Position numbers and translations under genes: made by a program
From: Hydractinia symbiolongicarpus
Taxonomy: Eukaryota > Cnidaria > Hydrozoa > Anthoathecata > Hydractiniidae
Assembly: GCF_029227915.1 (NCBI RefSeq)
Contig: NC_079885.1
Location: 23,811,001-23,871,000 of the forward strand
Reading direction: 5' to 3'
DNA length: 60,000 bases
Notes under the pieces: model-generated
What the model was told of the DNA's origin: nothing
The model's input: the letters and a program-made list of their open reading frames with translations, nothing else
Databases searched by the model: none
Shown: in pieces, positions 42,390 through 53,443 of the stretch
Numbering within the stretch: position 1 is the stretch's first letter
Layout: each line of letters starts with the position of its first letter

Positions 42390-45300
42390 ACTTAACCGCT
42401 CGTTTCGTCTTTGTCTTGTGATTCCGAATAAAATCCTTCACATTCGTCCATTTCCTTCTTCTCAAAACGGGATGCGTTTCGATCAACTTTAAACATTCAG
42501 CTTTTCCAGGCAATTTTTCAGATATAACATATTTATGGAATGCTTTTAAGACAATATCAATCTCTTTCGTTGACCAAGGTTTTTTACCGTCCTTGTTCTC
42601 ACTCCATGAAAATTAAATCAAGTCTGTCCTATTTTTTGCTTACATTTTTGACCCGCGATGTTACTTTGCTGATTAACATTCATCTTAAACTTCTAACTGG
42701 TAATATGCTGATAAAATATATTCGAATGCAAGCGAAATTAAGTATACTATCTTCAAGCATAAGATTTAAAACATGGCAACCATGACGTTAGACATTTTAC
42801 AAATACCAATGATTTTCCCTAAGTTGGAAATTTGTTTAGTACTATCCTACAAGACTTTGTTGGAAATTGAGACATACTTGCCAATCATCTCAGTACTAAA
42901 AAGACAAGCTGTCGTATTCTTCCCCAGAGAAGCCTTCGGCATATCTCATTACAAATCATAAAATCATGGACTTGTACGCGGATAGGCCTATACACAAAAA
43001 GGGTTATACGGGGATAGGGAAAAAAGTGTAAGAAGGAAGAGAAAAATAAACAACTTTATGCCATAAAAAGGTGTGGCTCTTCATTAATAATTAGAATCTT
43101 GAGTGAAAAAGCCTTTTATTGTTTTCCCTTTATTCCTTATTAGCGACAGGGGCTGGGACCTCGTGATTGCAAAGCAACTCTATGCCTCTTTAATATAGGC
43201 CATGCGCTATTTTTTTTAAAAAAAATCATTTTACTTTCGTGCTCGACCCCAAGACATATTTTCGCGGCATTTTGATTTCGCGGTTTTAAGGAATTAACCG
43301 CGAAACCGTAAAATGTTCATGCTGCAAAATTTTCATGCAGTAAAATAGTTGATTACTATACCCGCCTCTTGATTAAATTGTCGAACAAATTACTTACCAT
43401 GAACTTGAGTTGCTGCTTCTTGTGCTGGAGCATTGACACCGCCTGGTAAAGTTGTGTCCTCTTGTTCGTGACCTGCCATTTCATCATCTTTTTCAGGTAG
43501 GAGGGAATGAAGCTCTAAAAAATTAAGCATAATTATAAAGAAAGTTTTGCGGACTTGATAAAAAACTTTGAATCAAACGACATTTGAACCCATGTCTTAA
43601 TATTTTCTTTTAGGCGGAGATACAATTGTCTCGCATTTGACCCATGTTGTTTTTAACAAACCTGAAGTAGGTTCAAAGTAAATTTTCATTTTAAAAAAAA
43701 TTACTTTCAACTGAAATTTCATCAAGCTTCTTTCCTGCCAATTGAGACGCCCTTCCTTCGTCAATAGCTAATAACAGTCGTGAAACTTTAGCCAACTCAA
43801 CAGTCGAATCTTTCAGGCGGTAATAATCCCGATGAACCGAAATATCGTGCCCCAAATGATCCGCAAATCAACGCCAATCATTTTTGGATAGATTGGCAAT
43901 TTGAGATACTGTCGCACAATACTTTCTTAACTCGGTTGAGTGAATGCGTTCTGGTGATGCCAGACCATCGATGCTTTTGAGCACTTTGGCCATACAATCG
44001 TTTCCTCGTAAGGTATTAACAGATCCTTTAGTAGGTGCAGCAAAAACGTATTTGTTTTCCTCAGCAACCCCGACGTTTTTCCTGAATTGTATTAGAGCTT
44101 CTATTGCACTAGACTCTTCATGATTTATAAGTATTGGAACTTGCCTTCCTCGCTTTCTCCTTATATACAAAATTTCAAGGCTAAATAAGAATTTATAGTA
44201 ACTTTATTGCCCACACACAGCCTGGGAAGTATAATACCCCCGCATACATAAGAAAAATAAAGGATACGCAGTAGGATTTAAGAAATAAATATTAATAAGA
44301 ACGTGGCAGCTGTGAAAATTAAATTCTTAACAGGGAGGAGAGCGTAGAACAGAGGAGGATCAAATATTAATTTGAAAAAAGGTTACACAGATGGCTAAAA
44401 ATTAATGGCAGAAATTGTGTTCATTAATTTCTAGAAAGGTGGCAGCTGCTATTTTGAAAGTGAATAGAAAGATCATCAAAGTGTGTTTTCGTGTTCCTTT
44501 ATATTAGTCAGAATCATGTAGCCTGCCTATAGTCCATTTTAATGCAATTTTATAATCTCTCCACTTTCATACCAAAAGCTTATATGAGCAAGGCGCGAGA
44601 AGGTTTGAAACCACAACATTGATTTTTAAAAGATAGAGCAACATAAATGCAAAGTTAAGAACAAGTCAAAGAACGAGATTACCTTTTCGTCAGTCTTTTT
44701 TCTATTAGACTGAGAGATTGCTTTATTTCTTCCATTTCACTTGTTTTGTGTTGATCACAATTGTTAAATTTTGTTACAAGTAATTGATTTACTTCGTTTC
44801 CACGTCGACGGTTAAAAATTGTCACCCTAGTACTAACCAAATCCGCCAACACTCTCCAACTTTCCAGATCTTTCTTCTCTTTAAGACTTTCAGTAGCATA
44901 TGGTATTTGTGTTTTCAGATATTCCCTTATCTTCAGAAGATCTTCAGTTAGTGGAAGCAAAGTTATTTTATCAAATTTGTTGTCACCCATCGTCTTCAGA
45001 CATACAGTCGATATTTTTGCAACTTATTCCATTGCAAACAACTCCCGAAAATCAATGGTATCTTTCTGTACTTTCTGATCTTTCATTTTTATGCCAATCC
45101 CTTTTAACAATGCACAACATTTCTCTAGACTATACCCTATTTGAGGAGGTAGCGATGGAATAGCAAAGGTGGATACATTTTCTCCGTCAATATTTTGTAA
45201 CGTGAATCCACCCAAATCTTGAGTGCAATCAACAATGTCATAAACCTTTCTGGTTTTAGGAAGTGAGTTAAAGAGGACTCAGGAAATTGTGTCTTTTGCC

Positions 45301-47017
45301 GTAGTTGAATAAGTAAACGTGCTAAAATTCGCATCCTTTGCAATATTCCATTGGCTCTCCTGATACCCGAACTGGTTAACATAAACGATCCATAGGTTAC
45401 AATCAGATTACCCTCCTTGACGCATTTCGTTATATCATCATTGCATTATTAAAAAGATAACTCACTTTTTCTATGGTTGTTTGACTGGAATGGGACATCT
45501 CATTTGTACTACTGGTGAAAAATTTGTTAGTTGTATCAATGTGATCACAGACCACTTCATCTCCATGAAGTGAATGAGATGTTTCATATTCCTTTTTAGA
45601 AATAATTTTGTTTCCCCTTACATCAACCGCTGGAAGACATGTTTTCACTTCACCATGTTCTTCATTTTCTGGCGTTGGTACGCAAGATGTAGTATCTACT
45701 GTTCTAATTTTCTCTCGAATTGCATTCCCCTTGTTGCTGGGTTCAATAATTTCTTCTTCATCAGGAGCGCCAATCTATTAAATTATACCATTTTGAATAT
45801 AATTCAAGTCAACTTTGTTCCTTGCTACATATAGTGTGATTTACAAGAACATCATCTCCACACCCTAAACCCTTGTGATTTGAACATATCAATTCATCTC
45901 AATTTCTACTTTCAAACCACTGTTTCATAAACTTACTTAAATTATTAAACCCTGCATAATTTTACACTGTCTGTCATTGACAAATTAATAATCCAATTTG
46001 TAAAAACAGCGAAAATATTGTTGCCATCAACACAATAGGTAGACAACCTTTGCCTAATGAAAATTTTTGAACAATTCTTAAGGTTATCACCCATTTTGAC
46101 AAAGTAGAACGTTTAGCAACTAACAAAGCAAATTGAATACGACGGGTAAATTTCAGCCGTCACATACAACATAATAGAATCTCATAATCATAATACATTC
46201 AAGATGTCGACATGAATCTTTAGCAAAATGCATATCATAAGGCTCACCTTATCAGTGAAACTAGGTTCTGGATTATTGGCTGACAAATCACTTTTGCAAA
46301 GAAGTAGAGGTGGTGAAATGGAATGATTATTCTTTTTATCAGTGAAGGAACGGATCTGAAAAAAAAAATTGATCATCAATCAATCAGTACTAAAAAAATT
46401 ACTATAAAAATAAACATGAAAATTCTGAATGCCGACCTAAACATCGTCACAGAAAGTTAAAAGTACAAAAAAACTATTATGATACAAGGAAATTCATAAA
46501 TCTTAACTCACGTATTGTTCATTTAATGCCAACTGTTATAGTATTGAACAGAAAAAGCACTTGCAGTTTCATATCGTCAGTTCCCAAATTAAATAATACT
46601 TTTTTCAGCTATAATTTTTACACCTATATCATAAATGTACTTCCTGTGTATTTACCATATATTTCTGTATACCTCTATGAAGTCAAGTTGCATTATAAAA
46701 AAGATAATTCACTTTTTCTACAATTGCTCGACTGGAATGGGACATCTCATTCGTACCACTGGTCAAAGATTTGTTAGTTGTATCAATGTGATCAGGGACG
46801 ACTTCATCCCCATGACGTGAATCAGATGTTTCATCTTTGTTTCGAGGATTAACTGTGTCTCTCTTGACATCAATATGTGGAAAGATGTTGTCATTTGACT
46901 GTGTTCCTGCTTATCAGCCGTTGGTACGCAAGAGTTAAGATATACTGTTCTGATTTTTTCTTGATTTTCATTCGCTCTGTTTTTGAGTTCAATAGCTATT
47001 TCACCAGGAGCATCAAC
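42390..47017 (-). pseudogene. Tyrosine-recombinase-like gene, multi-exon, paralogue B
   Basis: Exons on the minus strand: 47017-about 46708 and 45776-45464 (tandem relatives; EKIRTV, DHIDTTNK), 46356-46249 (CAG|ATCC to AAG|GTGAGC), about 45370-44683 (RRANGILQRMRILARLLIQL, CALLKGIGIKMKDQKVQK, TLLPLTEDLLKIREYLKTQ, STRVTIFNRRRGNEVNQL), 44159-43705 (RRKRGRQVPILINHEESSA, RIHSTELRKYCATVSQIAN, then TGA, then FADHLGHDISVHRDYYR), 43514-43398 (KLHSLLPEKDDEMAGHEQ) and about 42610-42390 (KPWSTKEIDIVLKAFHKYV, then THPVLRRRKWTNVKDFIRN). The 44683/44159 and 43705/43514 introns keep frame. The R ... LGHD ... YYR pattern is a tyrosine recombinase. A frameshift near 45245 and stops near 45024 and 43866 break it. 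Confidence 0.7.
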
Positions 47018-47929
47018 CTGTGGAAATTGAATTTTTATCATTAAATACATCATTAAATAAATCTATTATCTGAAATACGGCACAAATTTTAAGTTCAAAT
47101 GTGGTTCAGATGTCTTAGAGTTATTTGATTACTACAAATTATAATATTGAGCTAATTGGAGTGTCAGTTTATTTAGCTAACTACATGGCTGAGAAAATTT
47201 AGCAGAAACTTAATTTTAAAGTATCACATAGTATTTCAATTGCAAAATTAGCTACCAAAGCTCTAAATGTCGAGTACTACATACTTTAAAAACTTTATTA
47301 ATTTAACTTTTTGTTAAAATATGACTGATGGCCCAGTGGTGGTGTTTTCTATCAGATGGGGAGTTCAAACTCTTGTTAAGTCATGCTGCCATATCCTTTC
47401 TGTTCAATACAAGATTCAGGTTGACATCATAAGCAGTTGTCTAGTGGGTGGTTACTGTGCTAGGTTCTGATCTATGTTGATTTCTGAGCATACTACATCT
47501 ACAAGGTATACTTTCAGTTTCATTAATTGCTGTAAAAACATACATCAGAAATTATAACAAGTTTCTTATCGGATTTGTATTCACATACAAAATTCACTTC
47601 ATCAACCTAAAAAAAGTAGTGCATGTGAATTAGTTGGTATAAATAGGAATGTTTATCAACGTCAGAAAAGGGTAAATAAACTTGCGACAACCTCATCTCA
47701 TGTGGTCAAACCTTATTAAGTGATAGCATTTTTAAACTTATTTGATTTCCTTTCAGATTGTGTGATGTTATATTTGTTGTGACAATTGTTTTGCCTCCTT
47801 CAAACAAAAACTGGTATATTAAGCGGAGCATGTGAATTACATTACACACTAAGAGAAATATTTGGATAACTTTCAGCTTTGGGTTACTCTTTTATTGTAA
47901 CAGCTCTTTTTAGGCTGTTCATTTTAACG
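47018..47929. other. Gap containing a SINE-like A and B box
   Basis: No frame. TGGCCCAGTGG at about 47328 fits the pol III A-box consensus and GAGTTCAAACTC about 40 bases later resembles a B box, suggesting a decayed tRNA-derived SINE. A poorly matching second GTCTAGTGGGTGG is near 47440. Confidence 0.4.
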
Positions 47930-48170
47930 ATGTGCTGCAGGAAGAGACTGGGTCGAGTAGAATTTATCTGTAGGGTTGAAAACCTTAACGTCAAAGTACG
48001 CTACTTGTCCCTTAACCCAGAAACCTCTTGCAGCAGCGTCAACACGTGCATCATTTGAATTGTTGACGGTAATAAGATTTTGCCAGTTCCTGCAATACTA
48101 TTTCTGTTTTTACATCTTTGCAGCATGTCGAATTGAAATGAATCCACCTTTAGCGCATGGTAAAGCATGA
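47930..48170 (-). pseudogene. Retroelement C-terminal fragment with nuclease-like motif
   Basis: Leftward: HALPCAKGGFISIRH, then in shifted frames DVKTEIVLQELA, DARVDAAARGFWVKGQ and VAYFDVKVFNPTDKFYSTQS. The D ... FDVKV core resembles a PD-(D/E)xK nuclease. The same family occurs at 59566-59960. I know these tails from RT-bearing repeats in cnidarians and sponges; the clade name is uncertain. Confidence 0.6.
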
Positions 48171-48604
48171 TAAATGAGCGTGTTAATTAGCCTTTTGAGT
48201 TGTGATTGGACTTTCTTCTACGTAATCTTTTCAAGTTACTTTAAACACAGGTACACAATGCTTAGTAACTAAGCCTTTTTCCCACAATCTAGAAGTAAAA
48301 CAGAGGAAAATGACATTCAATAAACTCTGTCAAAGTATTTCAAAAATTGTTGATAAAAGACCTAACAGGTTGAGTTCATCATTGCGGTGGCTTGCCACCT
48401 CTTTGTAAATTATTTTCTTTACCACCCAATAATAAAATTGACACAGTTTTAAATCGTTTCATTACTAGTTACTACAAGAAGGAGCTGAAAGTCTCTTTTA
48501 GTGTTGAAAATCGGTAATGATGAAGAATCAACGAGCTGTTAACAAGTAAAGGATCAACACTTTAATATAATTCCATCACTGGTTTGCTATTCTTTTTCAA
48601 AGGC
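48171..48604. other. Gap with a copy of the hairpin-headed repeat
   Basis: AGGTTGAGTTCATCATTGCG followed by GTGGCTTGCCACC at 48367-48400 matches the 16.4-kb copy. Otherwise no signal. Confidence 0.5.
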
Positions 48605-48800
48605 ATTCATGGCCATTTGGATATTTCTCTATCCAAAAGAATGGTATTATGGTCCCTGGTATAAAAATACTACACAATAATATTAAGCCAAGAAACGCAT
48701 TTTATATTTTTTATAAACATTAGAACTACTGCTGTTTTCTGCATACAATTTACTATTTCAGCCATGACAATCTAAAAATGAGGGCGACGTCAATTTTAAA
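48605..48800. repeat. Decayed copy of the 29.2-kb gene's 3' end
   Basis: The segment TACTACACAATAATATTAAG ... AAACGCATTTTATATTTTTT ... GAGGGCGACGTCAATTTTAA matches 29275-29425 closely. On the minus strand it encodes GTIIPFFWIEKYPNGHE, against GTVIPFYWIDDFEI in the other copy, with an internal deletion. This shows the gene's tail is repetitive. Confidence 0.8.
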
Positions 48801-49082
48801 GGGGCACTCCAGTGGAAAAAAATATTTGAAAAATTGTTATTTTTATAAGACAATACATAAATATGTCAAAATAAACCTTTTACAATCGTTAAAAATATTT
48901 ATTTATACCTTAATCACGTCCGTAAACATCTTCAATTTTAAATAAATTTGCAAGGTCGCGTAAAGTCGAGAGGACTAGGTCAGAATAAATTAACATACGT
49001 CACATCGTGTAAAAAGTCCGTGAGCAGCAGCACGCCTTCTAAAAGTTTTGTTTACTTACTGTTTACATTGTTCGTTGATAAG

Positions 49083-49296
49083 ATGTCTTGTTATAGTGAC
49101 GAAGATTATAATTGAAAGCTCAGAATCAGATAATTCTCTTCAAGACTTTTCAAAGCTAAAGCCATACGAATTTGAACCTCTTGTGTCTGACGAGGATGAA
49201 GTTAGTAACGGTGTAGAAAATGACGAGGTTTCTTTTACTGACTCAGAGCCGCGTACGGGTAATGCAAATTGCTTTAAATTTGATTTAGAAGAATAG
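49083..49296 (+). pseudogene. P2RX7-like intracellular-domain protein, N-terminal fragment
   Basis: From an ATG at 49083 the frame reads MSCYSDEDYN, a stop, then in the next frame SLQDFSKLKPYEFEP, an acidic stretch, and DSEPRTGNANC. The PY.FEP and R.GN.(W)C blocks match the start of the repetitive family related to the P2X7 cytosolic ballast domain. The cysteine-rich core after GN is missing. Only this short N-terminal piece remains. Confidence 0.45.
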
Positions 49297-49299
49297 TAA

Positions 49300-50310
49300 G
49301 CAGCAACTTGATTTCTTTTCCGATGATCAGATGTCTCCCAGATTTTGAAGAACTCTTTCTCTTCCAAAGATTTGACAATCTTTTTAATCTTCTTGTCCTC
49401 ACGGATCCACATCGCGAAAGAAAGATAGCCAGAGTCACTATCACTATCATTGGTTTTTTCGCCACTCTCTGATTCGTTTGAATGGGGATCATTGATGATC
49501 AATGATTTGATAAAAAAGGTCGGATGGCAGGAATCACAGTGATCCATCATGCATTGATGGTCATCCGAATCGCAAGAATATTTCTCTACGATATTGTGGG
49601 CGCTAACATGATGGTTGGAATAAACCTTCCTCAAACCTTTTACCATCATTTCTGTATTCTTGCATATTTCGCATAGACAGGAAGTGTCGGGTATGTCTCG
49701 TTGAAAAATGAACTGATTTTGTTTTTAATAAATCTGTAAAAAAAGCGAATGATAGATCAAATTGAAAATTTATATAAGAGCCATGGTTCTTGGTTGTTGA
49801 CGATTCCAAGTGCGTCCCTCAATGTTTAAAGGAGATATCTTTTTTGCTCGTAATGTTTCTTTCCATCGATCTTCCCGATGTATACGTTATCTTTTCTGAC
49901 AGGATTTACGTCATCTCTGAACGCTCGAGATGTTCTGTCAGCCATTTCTCTTGCTCTTTGGACAGAACTTTTGGTTTAAGACCACATCCTTCAGTTAAAT
50001 TAATTTTCATGTTGTATTTTTGGCTAGATTCCCAATGATTTCCGTTTTCTTTCTGGGACATGCAGGAGAATTTTTTCAGCTCGAGAGATGCTTTGAGACT
50101 GGGCTTGCTTGCAGTTAAAGGCACTTGTCAAAGTCGATGTTGATGGTGGGGATGCAACTGGTGATGCAACAGCTATTGTGTTTCCCTCGACTGCCTTGGA
50201 TTCCTCCTTCTTTCGCTTTCGATATTCCCTAGATCTTAATCTATCTTAATTTAAACGTGCTTCGTACTTTTCCCTGCAACATGTTTCTCGTAATCTCTAG
50301 CAAATCTTTT
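49300..50310 (-). pseudogene. TE-associated zinc-finger/transposase-like family, N-terminal part
   Basis: Leftward: basic residues near 50300, PKVLSKEQEKWLTEHL, AFRDDVNP region (frame-shifted), VYIGKIDGKK-like residues near 49870, then NISFFNETYPTLPVYAKYAR, and CMMDHCDSC (49570) and GYLSFAMWIREDKKIKKIV (49430). The order of a Lys-rich HTH-like segment, a KK.YKQKRYLL block and a CM...C..C box matches a cnidarian and arthropod repeat family, related to but distinct from the gene at 55.1-57.8 kb. Many stops break it. Function is unproven. Confidence 0.4.
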
Positions 50311-50989
50311 TCTTTCTTTTTCTTTGAATGGTTCTTTGTTTTTCTTGCGATATTTGCGACAGCGACAGTAATCCTTGTTTGATTATTTTTTTAATTTAAA
50401 GGGAGAAAATGAAAATCGATCAGAATTCATTTTTTTTTGAAAAATTGATATTCGAGAACCTTGGTGTTAGTAGCTGTCATGGAATAAAACTTGGTATATC
50501 TATGCACAATCATGTCAGTAACTACTCAATCAAGTCAAATTGGATTGGCAAGTGACAAAATGACCTATGACGTCATCATATGACGATAGATATAAAAAAT
50601 AGGAGAATACAAATTTTCCGGTCTGTAAATTACCAATATTCCGGTCTGCAAATTACACGGTGTGTATGTCAATATTGTATGATGACTTTATGTCACTATC
50701 ACATGCATAATCCCATATTCATACAACTTTATTTTTAGCACTACAGCAAAAGTTGATATGATCACCTGTCAATAAAGGACAAAGTGACATTGACAGGACA
50801 ATTCTTGTAAAAAAAAATTTTTTTGGTCGAAAGACCTATAAAAGTTAGGAAAAGTGCCAAAATTTCAAGGAATTTCATCCAGTAATTAAAAAGTTATGGG
50901 ACTTTGAAAAGGCACTTTATGCCCCCCCCATACCAAATAGGGTTAGCAGATGTAAGGAAGGCAGTACAAATATAACTAGTAAGATACTG
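50311..50989. other. Gap without gene
   Basis: Contains a direct repeat of TTCCGGTCTG (50620 and 50640) and a C-run at about 50922. No coding seen. Confidence 0.45.
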
Positions 50990-51249
50990 GGCAATGCAGC
51001 AGAAACTTCGACAAATACGTTGATTGGTTCTGCAATTAGAGCGCTTCGCCTATAACAGAGGCCTTCTGTCTAAGGTTTGTTCTTCTGTCACATCTTACCC
51101 GGGCACCGTTTCTATACCTATCACTGTAGACAATGAAGTCTCTTGTCGCAAGCACTACAACTTAAGGGCTGCAATTAACCACTCTGTAAGTTTGAACTAT
51201 GGCCATTACACTACTGTTGCTTTAACCAAGTGCCCTTGTCACCCTTAGT
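50990..51249 (+). pseudogene. USP His-box fragment of the LINE family
   Basis: Frame from 51024: LVLQLERFAYNRGLLSKV (short of a match, compare LILQLKRFASANSLGSK at 17.05 kb), TSYPGTVSIPITVDNEVSCR, then INHSVSLNYGHYTTVALTK, the catalytic His box of USP enzymes (NHSG...GHY). It ends at 51249. Together with the pieces at 16.6 and 24.6 kb it completes the Cys, ribbon and His parts of the same domain. Confidence 0.75.
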
Positions 51250-51968
51250 TTATAAAATAGGTATAAAATTTTCGACCACGACACACTGCTTATTAGATAC
51301 CATTTTGCCAAATTTTGTAGATTGGTAACTAAATGTTTTTCCAAAAGCAATCCCATTATCTTTTGGGAGGTCTTTTTTGAATTGTGACGCGAGATTAGCT
51401 GCTAGCATGTGCATTTGTACTGCCTTTTTACACAGAGTCTCTTGGCTTTCTGGATCAACAACAGCTGTATTTACATTCTCTATAAGTTTCTGGCAAAAAC
51501 TTTTTGATAACAAATGTTTTTCCCTGTATATGCCTTGATTTATAAACAACGAAATCCACCTTTAGCAAATGATTCTTTTTTAACAAAATACTTATGTTTA
51601 GTCGATGGACACCAATTCATAGATTCCAAATCAAATTCGGCTACTTCAATTATTTCTGTCACCTCTAATGTTTTTGATATCACCTTTCCTAGACGTAACA
51701 TAGAAGAAACTGACAAACTTTTGTGTGCCTCAAAGGGTGGCTTTGCAATTGTAGACTTTTTCTCTTTATTACAGGTTTTATCTGGTAATGATTTTGAAAT
51801 TAGTCTATTTTCAGACTCGAATGGAAAATTTTCCATTAATTTGCTCCAAACTTTCGAGTCATCACTTCTGTGTTTTATAAATCTGATATGTATTTTTCGA
51901 AAGTTGGGAACATGGGATAACTTTGAACAAGATGGCCCATTTTGTGAGGCTAGTATGTCACACACCAT
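51250..51968 (-). pseudogene. Alpha-type (MHCK/EF2K) protein kinase fragment
   Basis: Leftward: NGPSCSKLSHVPNFRKIHIR, a variable linker, then KHKYFVKKESFAKGGFRC, a shift, YKSRHIQGKTFVIKKF with the ATP-binding Lys in VIKK, a shift back, NTAVVDPESQETLCKKAVQM and HMLAANLASQF, then FGKTFSYQSTKFGK and CVVVENFI. These blocks (FA.GG.R, VIKKF, VVVE..I) match alpha-kinases. The C-terminal zinc-binding part is absent; the USP/LINE fragment abuts at 51249, so an insertion may have cut it. At least two frameshifts. Confidence 0.65.
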
Positions 51969-52249
51969 ATCTTTTAATTTGTGTTCGATCTTTAACCAGT
52001 CCGTTTATGTTGTTAGCTCTGTCTTGTGTCGTATTGTTTGTGATAGAAGGATTGTTTTTCTCTTTAAGATTTTCTTAAAAAATTGTGTTAGGTCCAAGTT
52101 GGACAGTAGTCATGCTTGTAAGAAGCAAGAAAGTGTTATTCAGCGCCTTTTTATGGGAGCCGAATCCCAGTTTTGACAACCACCGTCCCCCGTCCCTGTA
52201 GTGCAGCTTTAGTGCAGCTTGCTGTATTGTAAGCCTTTTTCATCTAGAA

Positions 52250-52560
52250 AAAAAGTGTTTGTAACAAGCTTTTTTCATGTTATTGATTGATAGTTCATCA
52301 TATATGTATTGAACAAATTCCTGAGGTCCAAGCCTTTCATATTTCATAGCCTTCCCTGATGCCTCGCTAGCAAGCTTTTGAACTATCATTTCATGCTCAA
52401 TTAAAATGTTAGAACCAACACCTATAGTTGCTGAACCGTTCCCATCCTTCTGCTTTCCTTTTTGTATTCGTTTCTCTTTAACTTCTCAGGCAAATTTGTC
52501 TGTCTGCCAGCTCTTTCCGCCCAGAGACGACAAGCTCGGACAGTTTCACTAGAGCAACCA
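52250..52560 (-). pseudogene. Coding remnant upstream of the alpha-kinase
   Basis: A frame reads EVKEKRIQKGKQKDGNGSAT, GVGSNILIEHEMIVQKLASE and GLDLR-like sequence (YERLGPQEFVQYIYDEL) to a stop near 52250. Charged and open for about 80 codons. It may be an exon of the alpha-kinase gene but no splice sites were pinned down. Confidence 0.35.
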
Positions 52561-52818
52561 CGTCCCAACTTTATAAAAAATAAGTACAATAACACATTTT
52601 AACGCAGCCTTGCCTTGTGCCAGCCGGTGATTACTTCTATTTTTAGATACAAACACTCAGAGCTTTTAAAAAAATCGCAGCATCAACAATAACTAATCAA
52701 GTGGATTTCTTAACCTTGTTAATTAGATTTTTGAAACGGGTTATACAGCGTGATATTGAAGGCCTTTTGCTTGGTTCTTCAACCATTATATCATTAGCGA
52801 TAGACGATATTTTCATGT

Positions 52819-53443
52819 TTATACACATCGACTGATTAAATCCAGGTTGTATCCTAATGAATAAACCTCTGATTGAACCGACTGGTAAGAACCTTTAACA
52901 TTCCTTAACTCATGTGGTAGAAATAAATGCTTGGTGTTAAATTTTACTTGCTGAAAAGGCCCTGGTTCAATATCATATTTTGCTGGATCACTGACTAGTA
53001 TAGCCTTTTCCAGATCAATCAATTTTACCGTGGTTGAATTACGGACAAGGGCATTTACTGGATGTAAATCGTTGTGTAACAGACCACAGACGTGCATTTG
53101 GTGTACAGTGGAGAATAATCCAATTATGATTTCATTTAAATGACTCATAAATTCCTTCAATGTTGGTAAAAATGAACCACAGTCATCACAAAAAAAATGC
53201 AAGAAGGAGGCATTTCGGTTTCAAAAATCCAAAAACATAGAGAAAGCTTATAACACCTGCCATCAACATACCCTTCTTGCATTTTGCGTACGCATCAATT
53301 GGTCGTGCATTGTTGGATAAACATTTGATTGCCACAACTTGCTTGATGCTTTTAACATATCCTTTCGAAACATTCCCGTAAACACTAGCACCTATAGTTT
53401 CGTTTATACGCACGTCACATTTTGAAAGAGAATTGAATAACAT
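52819..53443 (-). pseudogene. Protein kinase-like gene, one frameshift
   Basis: Frame 53443-53186 begins MLFNSLSKCDVRINETIGAS and has VYGNVSKGYVKSIKQVVAIK, with a glycine-loop-like segment and the VAIK lysine. In an A-run near 53200 one base is gained or lost, and the frame moves to FFCDDCGSFLPTLKEFMSHL, HVCGLLHNDLHPVNALVRNS (catalytic loop, H.DL..N), then VKLIDLEKAILV, where the usual DFG is DLE, and FLPHELRNVKGSYQSVQSEV then YSLG. The loss of DFG and the frame break argue against activity. It is close to but unrelated to the alpha-kinase. Confidence 0.7.
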
